A stretch of 64,000 nt of DNA from Caulobacter vibrioides OR37. GTDB taxonomy: Bacteria; Pseudomonadota; Alphaproteobacteria; Caulobacterales; Caulobacteraceae. This document shows, piece after piece, positions 25,197 through 34,600 of the stretch. The translations under genes were made by a program, and so were the position numbers. The first letter of the stretch is position 1; every line of letters starts with the position of its first letter. The DNA lies in contig NZ_APMP01000004.1 of the NCBI RefSeq assembly GCF_000372645.1, positions 1-64,000 on the forward strand, read 5' to 3'. The notes beneath the pieces were generated by a model. It was not told the origin of the DNA. It saw only the letters and a list, made by a program, of their open reading frames with translations, and searched no databases.

Positions 25197-26364
25197 GGCT
25201 CGCCTCCCCCTTGCCGAGTTCGGCCTTCAGCAGGAAGGCGCCCTTGCCGGCGATCTGCTCGCCGGTGCGCACGCCCGAGAGGATCTCAACCTGGCCGCCG
25301 CCACGACGACCGACCCGGACGGGACGCGGCTCGAAGCCGTCCTTGGTGCGGACGAAGACGACCTCGGCGCCATTGACGGTCTGGACCGCCTCGTCCGGCG
25401 CGGAGATGCGGCCGCTGACGCTGGCGGCGGCGCCGCGCGGGGTGATGCGCGCGCGCAAGGCCTGACCGGGGGTCAGCATCGGGGCCTCGCCGCTCACCGC
25501 CAGCACGGCGGTAGCCGAGCGGTTCTCGGCGTCCAGCGCCGGGGTGATGCTGCGCACGGTGGCGTTCACCGACCCGCTGGCGGTCTCGACCACGGCCGCG
25601 TCGCCGGGCTTGACCCGCTGGGCGTCGGCGACCGGCAAGGCGGCCTGGATCTCGATGCGCCCCGGATCGGCGACCCGGAAGAGTTCGGAACCGGCCGCGA
25701 CATAGGCGCCGAGGGTGGCGGTGGCGGCGGTGATCCGGCCCGAAATCGGGCTGGTCACGGCCAGGGTGCGGCCGTTGCCACTGACGCCAGCGGCGGCGCT
25801 GGCGCCACTGGCGCGCCGCAGTTCGGACTCGGCGATGGCCGCCTCGCGCTGGGCCGCTTCGAGGTCCTGGCGAGCGGTGATCTTGGCGTCGAACAGGCGC
25901 TGCTCACGGACCAGGGCCTGACGGGCGGCCGCGGCCTTGGCGGCCGCCGCGCTGCGGTCGGCGCTGATGGCAGCGGCGTCGCGGCTTTCGATGGCGGCGA
26001 TCACCTCGCCAGCGGCGACGGGGTCGCCCAGGCGCTTGTTGATGCGGACGATGGCGCCGTCAGCGCGGGCCGCCAGGATCGCCGCGCCGTTGGGCGTGGC
26101 CACCACCGTGGCCTGGGCCGGTACGGCGGCGTCGAGCCCGCCGCCGGCCAGGGTCACCAGCTGGATGCCGTCGGCGGTGATGCGCTCGGCGGTCATGGCG
26201 ACATGGGGCTTTTCGCCGGCGTGATCTTCCTTGGCCTCGGCGGCTGGAGCTTCCTTGGCCGGCGAGGACAGCATGGTCTTGCCGACCAGCGCGCCAGCGC
26301 CGGCGGCCAGCACGGCGCTGACCGCCACGGCCGTCAGCAGGGTCTTTCTATCGTTGGACTTCAT
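25186..26364 (-). CDS. czcB: RND efflux periplasmic adaptor (system 1)
   Basis: The 392-aa membrane-fusion protein has an N-terminal anchor (LLTAVAVSAVLAAGAGALVG), a Glu/His-containing segment (HAGEKPHVAM), then lipoyl (NKRLGDPVAAGEVIAAIES), coiled-coil hairpin (AKAAAARQALVREQRLFD) and beta-barrel domains (PISGRITAATATLGAYVAAG). It links CzcA to the CzcC channel. It follows czcC by 11 bp and overlaps the 139-aa gene. Confidence 0.92.
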   Translation of the reverse strand: MKSNDRKTLLTAVAVSAVLAAGAGALVGKTMLSSPAKEAPAAEAKEDHAGEKPHVAMTAERITADGIQLVTLAGGGLDAAVPAQATVVATPNGAAILAARADGAIVRINKRLGDPVAAGEVIAAIESRDAAAISADRSAAAAKAAAARQALVREQRLFDAKITARQDLEAAQREAAIAESELRRASGASAAAGVSGNGRTLAVTSPISGRITAATATLGAYVAAGSELFRVADPGRIEIQAALPVADAQRVKPGDAAVVETASGSVNATVRSITPALDAENRSATAVLAVSGEAPMLTPGQALRARITPRGAAASVSGRISAPDEAVQTVNGAEVVFVRTKDGFEPRPVRVGRRGGGQVEILSGVRTGEQIAGKGAFLLKAELGKGEASHED

Positions 26365-26375
26365 GGTGAGCTTTC

Positions 26376-27608
26376 CTATTGGGCGGCGGCGCGTTCGAGC
26401 GCGGCCAGCGCCTTGGCGCGCTCAAGGCGCGCGGCGATGAGTTCGGTGCGGGCGGTCGTCAGGGCGCCTTGCGCGTCGAGGACTTCGAGCAGCGAGAACT
26501 TGCCGGCCTCAAAGCCACCGCGCGCCAGATCGACGGCGGTCTGGGCTTGCGGGACGATCTTGCTGTCGAGGACCTCCAGCCGGGCATTGGCCGCGCGAAG
26601 CGAAGCCTCGCCGTCGCGCACCGCCCGGACCGAGCGGGCCAGCGCCAGGCGCTCACGCGCCTCGGCGGCGGTCGCGTCGGCGCGCGCGGCCGCAACCGTG
26701 CCCTGGTTGCGGTTGGAGATCGGGATCGGCGCGGTGAAGCCGACGATCATCGCCGAGTCCCCGGTCTGCTCGAACCGCCGCACGCCAGCCTGGACCGTCA
26801 GGTCCGGGCGGCCGGCGGCGCGCTCGCGATCGATGACGGCCCGGGCCGTTTGTAGGTCCGCGCGCGCCTGGCGCACGTCCAGGGTCTCGCTAGGATCGAT
26901 CGTGGTCTGGGTAGGCGCGGCGGCCTCCGGACCGCGCACCAGCTCGATCGTCTCGCCCGGCTCGCCCCAGAGGGTGACCAGCGCGCGCCGAGCGGCCAGC
27001 GCCTCGGCTTCGGCGGCGATCACCGCAGCGGCCGCTTCACGGCTGGCGGCCTCGGCCCGCAAGGCCCGAAGCGGTGGTTCGCGTCCGGCCTCGACCAGGG
27101 TGCTAGCGACTTTCGAGAGGCCCTCGGCGCGGGCGGCTGTTTCTTGGGCCAGGACCAGGCGATCCTGGGCGGCCAGCGCTTCGGCGTACCGGACCCGGAC
27201 TTCCTGTGTCAGGTCGGCCTTGGCGATCGTGAAGCCGATGCGGGCGGCGTCGACCTCGGCATTGGCGGCGACGGCGCGGGTGCGGCGCTTGCCGCCCAGC
27301 TCCAGGCGTTGGCTGATCGTGGCGGTGGTCTCGGCGGCGCCGAAACGGCCGTAAGGCCCCGACCCGGCGAAGTTCTCCGACTGGAGACCTGCTTCGGGGT
27401 TGGGCATCAGGCCAGCCTGGCGAGCGCGGCCTTCGGCCGCCTTCACCGAAGCTTCGGCGGCCGTGACAAGCGGTGACTGGGTCTGGGCGCGCGAAAGGGC
27501 GGCGTCCAGGGTGAGCGGCTCGGCAGCGGCGCGCGAAAACGCGCCGGCACCGGCGAGCGCCAGGACCGCGCCGAGAACGGCAGCGGGCCGGGCATAACGG
27601 GAATGCAT
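26376..27608 (-). CDS. czcC: RND efflux outer-membrane channel (system 1)
   Basis: The 410-aa protein of the TolC/CzcC family has a signal peptide (GAVLALAGAGAFSRAAA), then the repeated outer-membrane efflux domain: LSRAQTQSPLVTAAEASVKA, ISQRLELGGKRRTRA, and the second-half AGVRRFEQTGDSA and RGGFEAGKFSLLEVLDAQG. It forms the trimeric channel for the pump. ATG 27608 opens the pump genes, 59 bp after the CzcI-like gene. Confidence 0.92.
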   Translation of the reverse strand: MHSRYARPAAVLGAVLALAGAGAFSRAAAEPLTLDAALSRAQTQSPLVTAAEASVKAAEGRARQAGLMPNPEAGLQSENFAGSGPYGRFGAAETTATISQRLELGGKRRTRAVAANAEVDAARIGFTIAKADLTQEVRVRYAEALAAQDRLVLAQETAARAEGLSKVASTLVEAGREPPLRALRAEAASREAAAAVIAAEAEALAARRALVTLWGEPGETIELVRGPEAAAPTQTTIDPSETLDVRQARADLQTARAVIDRERAAGRPDLTVQAGVRRFEQTGDSAMIVGFTAPIPISNRNQGTVAAARADATAAEARERLALARSVRAVRDGEASLRAANARLEVLDSKIVPQAQTAVDLARGGFEAGKFSLLEVLDAQGALTTARTELIAARLERAKALAALERAAAQ

Positions 27609-27667
27609 GGGAGGTGCCTGTGTGAGAACTGACGATGGCGATTACGCGCGCGAGGGCGCGGCCAGGG

Positions 27668-28036
27668 TCAGGCTCGAGGGGGCTCGTTGGGGCCGTCAGG
27701 CATGCGCGAGGCCGGCATGTCGAGGGCCGAGGCGACCAACCGAATACGGTCGGCGGACACGACGTGCTGCGCCCCAACGACCGGGTTCAGCAGCTGGGGA
27801 ACATGGTGGCAGTGACCGCCCTGTTCGCCGCCTTTGGCGTCCGAGACGTCCGACGCATCCTGGTCGTCGATCTGGGCGAAGCTCGCAGCTTCAGCCGCAG
27901 CGCCATGCTCGGCGGTCACCGACGTCTCGGGCGGACAGAAGTCCAATCGCAACGACGGCGCGGCGACGGCGAGCACCAGCAGGCACGCCAAAAGCGCCCC
28001 CGTCCAGGTCTTCAGCCATGTCGTCACGTCGAACAT
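27668..28036 (-). CDS. czcI: CzcI-like exported protein (system 1)
   Basis: The 122-aa protein has one N-terminal hydrophobic segment (WTGALLACLLVLAVAAPSL) and a Cys/His motif GGHCHHVPQLLNP near residue 75, then a tail ending NEPPRA. CzcI of Cupriavidus sits just upstream of czcC, is about 115 aa, and has a Cys-His block and a Pro/Arg-rich tail, so this position and layout fit; overall similarity is weak. It may modulate metal induction or bind periplasmic metal. The promoter region with a palindrome lies directly upstream. Confidence 0.55.
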   Translation of the reverse strand: MFDVTTWLKTWTGALLACLLVLAVAAPSLRLDFCPPETSVTAEHGAAAEAASFAQIDDQDASDVSDAKGGEQGGHCHHVPQLLNPVVGAQHVVSADRIRLVASALDMPASRMPDGPNEPPRA

Positions 28037-28055
28037 AAAAGGGCCTATAGCGTCC

Positions 28056-28075
28056 GTATTGCCTCGAGGAAATAC
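28056..28075 (-). promoter_or_regulatory. Imperfect palindrome upstream of czcI 1
   Basis: GTATT-GCCTCGAGGA-AATAC is a 20-bp inverted repeat with one mismatched pair, centred on CCTCGAGG, about 20 bases upstream of the start codon. It may be an operator for the czc operon; no dedicated regulator gene is nearby. Confidence 0.4.
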
Positions 28076-28120
28076 GTTACAAGATACACTCGGCGTGGCG
28101 CATCAGCGCAGCCGTAAGGG

Positions 28121-28585
28121 TTAGATCCGCGTGCGCGGCCGCGACCGCGCCACGGCCTTCAGGGGCGTGCTGGTGGTGACGTATTTCGCGAGAGCTTCCA
28201 GCCGGAAGTCATAGATTCTAACTAGCTTTTCGTACTCCTCCTTAAATTTGAACTGCAACGCCGCCAGACCGGTGATCTCGTTGGTGTGACGTAGCAGCGT
28301 GCCGCGTTTACTGGGCTCCAAGCGGAAGTATTCGTACGACCGCGCGAAGAACGGACCGGAGCGGAACGCCACCTCCTCGCCGGGCGCCATGCCGATGACG
28401 CGGGCCCTGACGCGCATCCGCTTTTCCGGGTTTGACCCGATGCGGATGTAGAGCCGGGCGCCCTGCACCGGCACGCCTTCGATCTCCCAGTGAGGATGCC
28501 AGCGCGGATAGGCGCCAAACTCCGACAAGGTCCGCCAGACCTTGGTCGGGGGCGCGGCGATATCGATTTCTGTCTCTAGGATCAT
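28121..28585 (-). CDS. SRPBCC-family protein
   Basis: The 154-aa protein starts at ATG 28585 (MILETEIDIAAPPTKVWRTL), typical of SRPBCC/Bet v1-like proteins that bind hydrophobic ligands; YPRWHPHWEIEG and RHTNEITGLAALQF continue the fold. The start overlaps the stop of the preceding gene by ATGA. It is last in the P-type ATPase transcript. Its role in metal export is not known; the family includes cyclases, hydrolase-like and lipid-binding proteins. Confidence 0.75.
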   Translation of the reverse strand: MILETEIDIAAPPTKVWRTLSEFGAYPRWHPHWEIEGVPVQGARLYIRIGSNPEKRMRVRARVIGMAPGEEVAFRSGPFFARSYEYFRLEPSKRGTLLRHTNEITGLAALQFKFKEEYEKLVRIYDFRLEALAKYVTTSTPLKAVARSRPRTRI

Positions 28586-29034
28586 GGGCGGCCTTTCGTC
28601 GCCTTGTCGCTCGCGCCCGACGGGGCCGAGGGCGGCTCCGGGCACGGGCGGTTCGTGGAAAGTAAGCAGACACGGAACTGCTCCCCGTCTATCGGCGGAC
28701 TGGCCGTGGGCAGGTCGAAGAACGTGCAGTGGCGCTCGCGCCCGCGCAGGTCCCAGAGGACTTTCGACGCGGTGCTCAGGACCTGGCCGTCGCGATCGAG
28801 GCGATCGGCCCGCACGAAGCGCGGCGCGGGGCCGGCGGCGCGTCGGCAGACGGCGCCGTGGAAGCGCACGCCCGGGCCCTCGGCGACGGCGCGGACTCCG
28901 TCCAGCACAAAGCCTCGCGGCGTCGACAGGGCGATCGGCCTGTCGATCGTGTCGGCCAGCGCCGAGCCGGCGATCGAGGCGCCGATCATGGCCAGGGCAA
29001 GCGCCACGGCCGGGACGGAACGACGCCCGATCAT
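28582..29034 (-). CDS. Exported Cys-containing hypothetical protein
   Basis: The 150-aa protein has a signal peptide (VPAVALALAMIGASIAGSALA) and a mature domain with four Cys (GAVCRRAAG, ERHCTFFDLP, FRVCLLSTNRPC), able to form two disulfides. No family is recognised. Start and stop both overlap their neighbours by ATGA, so it is tightly coupled with the 47-aa and SRPBCC genes. A periplasmic role beside the ATPase is inferred from position only. Confidence 0.65.
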   Translation of the reverse strand: MIGRRSVPAVALALAMIGASIAGSALADTIDRPIALSTPRGFVLDGVRAVAEGPGVRFHGAVCRRAAGPAPRFVRADRLDRDGQVLSTASKVLWDLRGRERHCTFFDLPTASPPIDGEQFRVCLLSTNRPCPEPPSAPSGASDKATKGRP

Positions 29035-29174
29035 GGCCGATGCCCCATGCCGACCACCGCCACGGCGATGGTGGCAGCGAGGAACACCATCGCCGCCACC
29101 AGGGCGATCAGGGCGCGGCGGGCCGAGCGGCGCGCCCAAGCCGCGGCCTCGTCGTGAGATTCAGGGCCGCTCAT
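29031..29174 (-). CDS. 47-aa single-pass membrane protein
   Basis: Reading from ATG 29174 gives MSGPESHDEAAAWARRSARR followed by one membrane helix (ALIALVAAMVFLAATIAVAV) and the end VGMGHRP. It overlaps the ATPase stop and the next start by ATGA at both ends. That double coupling in a compact operon is strong support despite its size. The charge pattern predicts a cytoplasmic N-terminus. It could be a small regulatory or assembly subunit of the ATPase. Confidence 0.65.
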   Translation of the reverse strand: MSGPESHDEAAAWARRSARRALIALVAAMVFLAATIAVAVVGMGHRP

Positions 29175-31189
29175 GCCTGACGGTCCTTGTAGGCCAGGAG
29201 GCGCAAGGCGTTGGCCACGACCAGCAGGGTCGAGCCTTCGTGGAAGATCACCGCCTCACCGATCTTCAACCCGAACAGGGTGGCCGGGATCAGCACCGCG
29301 ACCATGCCCAGACTGACGAAGAGGTTCTGGCGGATGATGCCGCTGGTCTTGCGGCTGAGGCCCACCGCGAACGGCAGATGGTTGAGGTCATCGGCCATCA
29401 GCGCGACGTCGGCGGTCTCCAGAGCCACGTCCGAACCTGCCGCGCCCATGGCGATACCGACCGTGGCGTTGGCCATGGCCGGGGCGTCGTTGACCCCGTC
29501 GCCGACCATCGCGGCCTTGCCGTACTGCTCGCGCAGGGCCTTGATCGTGGCGACCTTGTCTTCGGGCATCAGGCCGCCACGGGCCTCGTCGAGACCCAGG
29601 TCGCGGGCGATGGCGTCGGAGACCGACTGGTTGTCGCCCGACAGCATGATCATCCGGGTGATCCCGAGCGATCGCAGGCGCTTGATGACGTCGCGGGCCG
29701 CCGGACGGGCCGTATCCATCAGACCGAGCACGCCGAGATACCGGTCGCCATGGCGCACCATGACGACGGTGCGGCCGCTGGCCTCCAGCTTCTGGGCCTC
29801 GCTCCAGACGTCCTCTGGCGGTCGATCGCCTTCGGCTTCGAAGAGGCCTGGCTTGCCGATGACGGCGGCCTTGCCGTCGACCTGTGCCTGGATCCCCTGC
29901 CCGGTCAGGCTCTTGATGTTGGTGGCTTCCCGGCGGGCCTGACCGTTCAGCTTGGCCTCCCCATCGCGCACGACGGCGGCTGCCAGCGGATGGTCGCTCA
30001 GCGCCTCGACCGCCACGGCGATGGCCAGCAGTTCAGAAGCCTCGACGCCTTGGGCCGGCACGATGTCGGTGAGCTTGGGCTTGCCCTCGGTTAGGGTGCC
30101 GGTCTTGTCGAAGGCCAAGGCCGTCAGGGTGCCCAGGTTCTCCAAGGGCCCGCCGCCCTTGACCAGCACCCCGCCGCGGCCGGCCCGGGCGACGCCGCTC
30201 AGCACCGCGCTGGGCACGGAAATGGCCAAGGCACAGGGACTGGCGGCCACCAGCACGGCCATGGCCCGGTAGAAGCTGCGGCTGAAGGGCTCGTCCAGCA
30301 CCAGGAAGGCCAACATCAGCACGCCGACCAGCACCAGTACGGCCGGCACGAACACCTTCTCGAAGCGGTCGGTGAAGCGCTGGGTCGGTGAGCGCTGGGC
30401 CTCGGCCTCGGCGACCATGCGCACGACGCGGGCCAGGGTGCTTTCACCGGCCTTGCGGGCCACGCGGATGTCGAGCGCGCCCGCGCCGTTGATGGTGCCG
30501 GCGAAGACGCGATGCTCTGCGCTGGCCTTGGCGAAGTCGAAGTCGCGATCGGCGGCGGCGCGCTTGTCGACTGGCACGCTTTCGCCCGTGACCGGGGCCT
30601 GGTTGACGCTACTCTCGCCGGTCACGACCACGCCATCGGCGGCGATGCGTTCATTGGGCCGGACGAGAACGATGTCGCCGACCTCCAAGGCCTCGACGCC
30701 GATCTCCTCGGTCTTGCCGTCTCGGCGGACGGTGGCGCGTTCGGGCGCGAGCTTGGCCAGGGCCTCAATCGCCCGGCGGGCGCGCCCCATGGCATAGTGC
30801 TCCAGCGCATGGCCCATGCTGAAGAGGAAGAGCAGCAGCGCGCCTTCCGCCCATTGGCCCAGGGCCGCCGCGCCGGCGGCCGCCACCAGCATCAGGGTGT
30901 CGATCTCGAACTTGCGCTTGCGCAGGTTCTCGATCGCCTCGGTCAGGGTGAACCAGCCGCCGAACAGATAGGCCGCCAGGTAGAAGGCCAGCGGTATCCA
31001 GCCATCGGCCTTCAGGCTGATCAGCCACCCGACCAGCAGCGTCGCGCCGCACAGCAGGGCGAAGATGAGTTCGGTTTGCTCGCCAAACAGCCCACCATGG
31101 GCGTGGCCGCCCTCCCCGTCCCCGTGCTTGTGGTCGCCATCAGAGCCATGGTCGTGGCCCTTATGATCGTGCGCAGACTTGCTGGTCAT
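29171..31189 (-). CDS. P1B-type heavy-metal ATPase (P1B-4-like)
   Basis: The 672-aa pump has a His-rich N-terminus (HDHKGHDHGSDGDHKHGDG) in place of a CxxC metal domain. It has an actuator loop VTGESVPV, the transmembrane metal motif SPCAL, the phosphorylation loop DKTGTLTEG, the ATP-binding SDHPLAAAV, and the hinge GDGVNDAPA. Near the C-terminus HEGSTLLVVANALRLL matches the HEGG(S/T) motif that, with SPC, marks P1B-4 ATPases, which export Co and in some cases Zn, Ni or Fe. It follows a DUF190 gene by 11 bp and overlaps the 47-aa gene. The subtype call is from motifs; substrate needs experiment. Confidence 0.88.
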   Translation of the reverse strand: MTSKSAHDHKGHDHGSDGDHKHGDGEGGHAHGGLFGEQTELIFALLCGATLLVGWLISLKADGWIPLAFYLAAYLFGGWFTLTEAIENLRKRKFEIDTLMLVAAAGAAALGQWAEGALLLFLFSMGHALEHYAMGRARRAIEALAKLAPERATVRRDGKTEEIGVEALEVGDIVLVRPNERIAADGVVVTGESSVNQAPVTGESVPVDKRAAADRDFDFAKASAEHRVFAGTINGAGALDIRVARKAGESTLARVVRMVAEAEAQRSPTQRFTDRFEKVFVPAVLVLVGVLMLAFLVLDEPFSRSFYRAMAVLVAASPCALAISVPSAVLSGVARAGRGGVLVKGGGPLENLGTLTALAFDKTGTLTEGKPKLTDIVPAQGVEASELLAIAVAVEALSDHPLAAAVVRDGEAKLNGQARREATNIKSLTGQGIQAQVDGKAAVIGKPGLFEAEGDRPPEDVWSEAQKLEASGRTVVMVRHGDRYLGVLGLMDTARPAARDVIKRLRSLGITRMIMLSGDNQSVSDAIARDLGLDEARGGLMPEDKVATIKALREQYGKAAMVGDGVNDAPAMANATVGIAMGAAGSDVALETADVALMADDLNHLPFAVGLSRKTSGIIRQNLFVSLGMVAVLIPATLFGLKIGEAVIFHEGSTLLVVANALRLLAYKDRQA

Positions 31190-31200
31190 CCTGGCCGCTC

Positions 31201-31551
31201 CTACCGGTGCGGTTCGACGTGATGGCCGCCGTAGCGCAGCACCTCGACCTTTTCGAAGGTGACCAGGCCGATGTCCTTGAGATCGTCGAGCTTGGTCAGG
31301 AACTCGCGCAGGCGGGCTTCCTCGTCGACGAACTCGATGACCACCGGCAGATTGTCGTTGAAGTCCAGCGGCCGGGGCTCGTGCATGCGGGCGGACTCGC
31401 CAAAGCCCTTGCGGCCGCGCAGGACCGTGGCGCCGGCCAGGCGCGCGGTCTGGGCGCGCTGGACGATGACGTCCATCAGGGAGCGGTCGCCGACCAGGGC
31501 GTTTTCGTCGGTGTAGATGCGGAGAAGGACAGCTTGTCCGGGGGTCTGCAT
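31201..31551 (-). CDS. DUF190 family protein (second copy)
   Basis: The 116-aa protein reads QAVLLRIYTDENALV, LRGRKGFGES, LPVVIEFVDEEARLREF and ends VLRYGGHHVEPHR. The core DUF190 pattern is the same as at 19660, but similarity is modest. It lies 11 bp before the P-type ATPase and 108 bp after czcA 2, so it likely heads the ATPase operon. PII-like proteins often regulate transporters, which would suit this position. Confidence 0.82.
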   Translation of the reverse strand: MQTPGQAVLLRIYTDENALVGDRSLMDVIVQRAQTARLAGATVLRGRKGFGESARMHEPRPLDFNDNLPVVIEFVDEEARLREFLTKLDDLKDIGLVTFEKVEVLRYGGHHVEPHR

Positions 31552-31659
31552 GGGGTTTCCTTTTCGGTTGCCTCGATCGAAGGCCGGAGCCTTCGCTGGG
31601 TGGAGGTGATGCGCCGGCGCGGCGCTGTGGGGGCTGAGGGGCCGCGCCGGCGCCCCGGC

Positions 31660-34600
31660 CTAGTGCGTCGTGCTCAGGGGCGACGCGGCCGGTCCCTCGT
31701 CCGGGGCCTTCCGACCAGACCCCAGTTGGAGGATGAGTTTGGCGATGGCAGGCAGGACCAGCAGGGTCACGGCGGTGGCCGTGACCAGGCCGCCGATGAC
31801 CACCATGGCCAGGGGCTTTTGGACTTCGGCGCCGGTGCCGCTGGCCAGGGCCATCGGGATGAAGCCGATGGCCGGGACGAGACCCGTCATCAGGACCGGA
31901 CGGAAGCGTTCGACCGAGCCCTCATAGATGGCCTGGACCACGGGCACGCCGGCCTCGAGCCGCTCTCGAACGCTGGTCATGACGACCAGGCCGTTGAGGA
32001 CGGCGACGCCGGCCAGCACGATGAAGCCCACCGCCGCCGAAATCGAGAAGGTGATCCCGGTCAGCGCCAGGGCGAACACCCCGCCCGAGAGTCCGAGCGG
32101 AATGGCCGCGAACACGGATGCGGCTGGCCCGAACCCGCCCAGCGCCATGTAGAGCACCAGGAAGATCAGGACGAAGCAGAGCGGCACGACAATCGAAAGG
32201 CGCTGGGTGGCGGCCTTCAGGTTCTCGAACTGGCCGCCCCAGGTCAGCCAGTAGCCGGTCGGAAGCTCGACGGCCTCGACCTTGCTGCGGGCTTCGTTGA
32301 CGAACGAGCCGATGTCGCGGCCACGCACGTTGACCTGGATCACGACCCGGCGCTTGCCGTCCTCGCGGCTGATCTGGTTCAGGCCATCTGCGAAGCGGAA
32401 CTGCACCAGCTCGCGCAGCGGGACCGAGCGTTGAACACCGCCTTCGCCGGCCGGCAGCATGACCGGCAGAGCGCCCAGGGCGTCTAGGTCATCGCGTTGA
32501 GCCATCGGCACCCGGACGGTGATGTCGAAGCGGCGATCGCCTTCGAAGACGTCACCCGCCTGGCGCCCGCCCATGGCCGTGGCCACGGTGTCGGCGACCT
32601 GGTCAATGCTGAGACCGAAGCGCGCGATGGCGGCCCGGTCGAACTTCACATCCAGGGTGGGCGCGCCGCCGACCTGCTCGACACGAACACCTTCGGCGCC
32701 GGGGATCGATTCCAGGACGGAACCGATCTTGGCGGCGGTGGCGCTCATCTTCTCCAGATCATCGCCATAGAGCTTGATGGCGACGTCGCCGCGGACGCCG
32801 GCGATCAACTCGTTGAAGCGCATCTGGATCGGCTGGGTGACCTCGAAGCTGTTGCCCAGCAGCGGGGCGACCTTGGCCTCGATGCGCTCGACGACCTTAG
32901 CCTTGTTGGCGACCTCCTTGGGCCACTCCTTCTGGGGCTTGAGGATGATGAAGCCGTCCGAGGCGTTGGGCGGCATCGGGTCGGTGGCGACCTCGGCCGT
33001 ACCGGTCTTGGAGAACATCATCTCCACTTCGGGCAGGGACGAGACGTTCTTTTCGACCTGTCGCTGCATGGTCAGCGACTGCTCCAGGGCTGTCGACGGG
33101 ATCTTCAGCGACCCCATGGCGACGTTCTTTTCGTCGAGCTGCGGGATGAACTCCTGGCCCAGCGTCGTGTAGACGACACCGGCCACCAAGAAGAGCGCCA
33201 GAGCGCCGCCGATGAACGGCCAGGGACGTTCGATCGAGCGCTTGAGGAGCGGCTCGTAGCGGGCCTTGGAGACGGCGATCACCTTGACCTCCTTCTCCGA
33301 GACCTTGCCGCGCATCAGGATGGCGACGAGGGCCGGAACGAAGGTCAGCGACAGGATGAACGCCGCGCCCAGGGCCAGCATGATGGTGATGGCCATCGGC
33401 GAGAAGGTCTTGCCCTCCACGCCGGTGAAGGTCAGCAGCGGCGCGAAGACCAGGAAGATGATCGCCTGGCCAAAGACGGTCGGGCGGATCATTTCCTGGG
33501 CCGCGCGCAGTACGGTCTCCAGGCGCTCCTTGAGGCTCAGCAGACGCCCTTCGTGGTGCTGACGCTCGGCCAGCCTCAAGAGACAGTTCTCGATGATGAT
33601 GACGGTGCCGTCGACGATCAGGCCAAAGTCCAGCGCCCCCAGGCTCATCAGGTTGCCGGGCACCTTCAGGCCGTTCATGCCGATGGCCATCATCAGGAAC
33701 GAGAGCGGGATGATCAGCACGGCGATGAAGGCCGCGCGGACGTTGCCCAGCAGCAGGAACAGGGTGGCGGCGACCAGGATGGCGCCTTCGGTCAGGTTGC
33801 GTTCGACGGTCTTGACGGTGGCGTTGACGAGGACCGAGCGGTCCAGGGTGGTGGTGATCACCACGCCGGGCGGCAGGCCCTTGCGGACTTCGGTCAGCTT
33901 CTCGCCGACCGACTTGGCCACCGAGCGGCTGTTCTCGCCGATCAGCATCAGGGCGGTGCCGACGACGACTTCCTCACCGTTCTTGCTGGCCGCGCCGGTG
34001 CGCAGATCGCCGCCGACGCGCACGTTGGCGACGTCCTTGACCGCGACCGGAACGGTGCGGCGCGTGGCGATGATGGCGTTCTGGATCTCGTCCAGGGTGC
34101 GCACCCGCGCATCGGCCCGCACCAGATAGGCCTCGCCGGCCCGCTGGATGAAGTTGGCGCCGACCGAGAGGTTGGCCCCTTCCAGGGCCTTGGCCAGGTC
34201 GGTGTAGGAGACGCCGTACGCCACCAGCTTGGCCGGGTCAGGCTCGACGACGTACTGCTTCTGGAAGCCGCCGATGGAGTCGACCCCGGCCACGCCCTTG
34301 ACCGTGCGCAGCTGCGGTCGAACCGTCCAGTCTTGGATGGTCCGCAGGTACGCGCCCTGCGCGGTGGCGTCGACGAGACGCTCGCCCTCGGCCGTCAGAT
34401 AGGCGCCATCGCTCTGCCAGCCGGGCTGGCCATCGACGACTTTGGCGCCCTTGCCGCGCGGGTTCGCGTACTCGACCGAGTACATGTAGACCTCGCCCAG
34501 ACCCGTGGTGACGGGGCCGATCTGCGGCTGGATACCGGCGGGCAGGCTGTCGCCGGCCTGGGTCAGACGCTCGGCCACCTGCTGGCGGGCGAAGTAGAGG

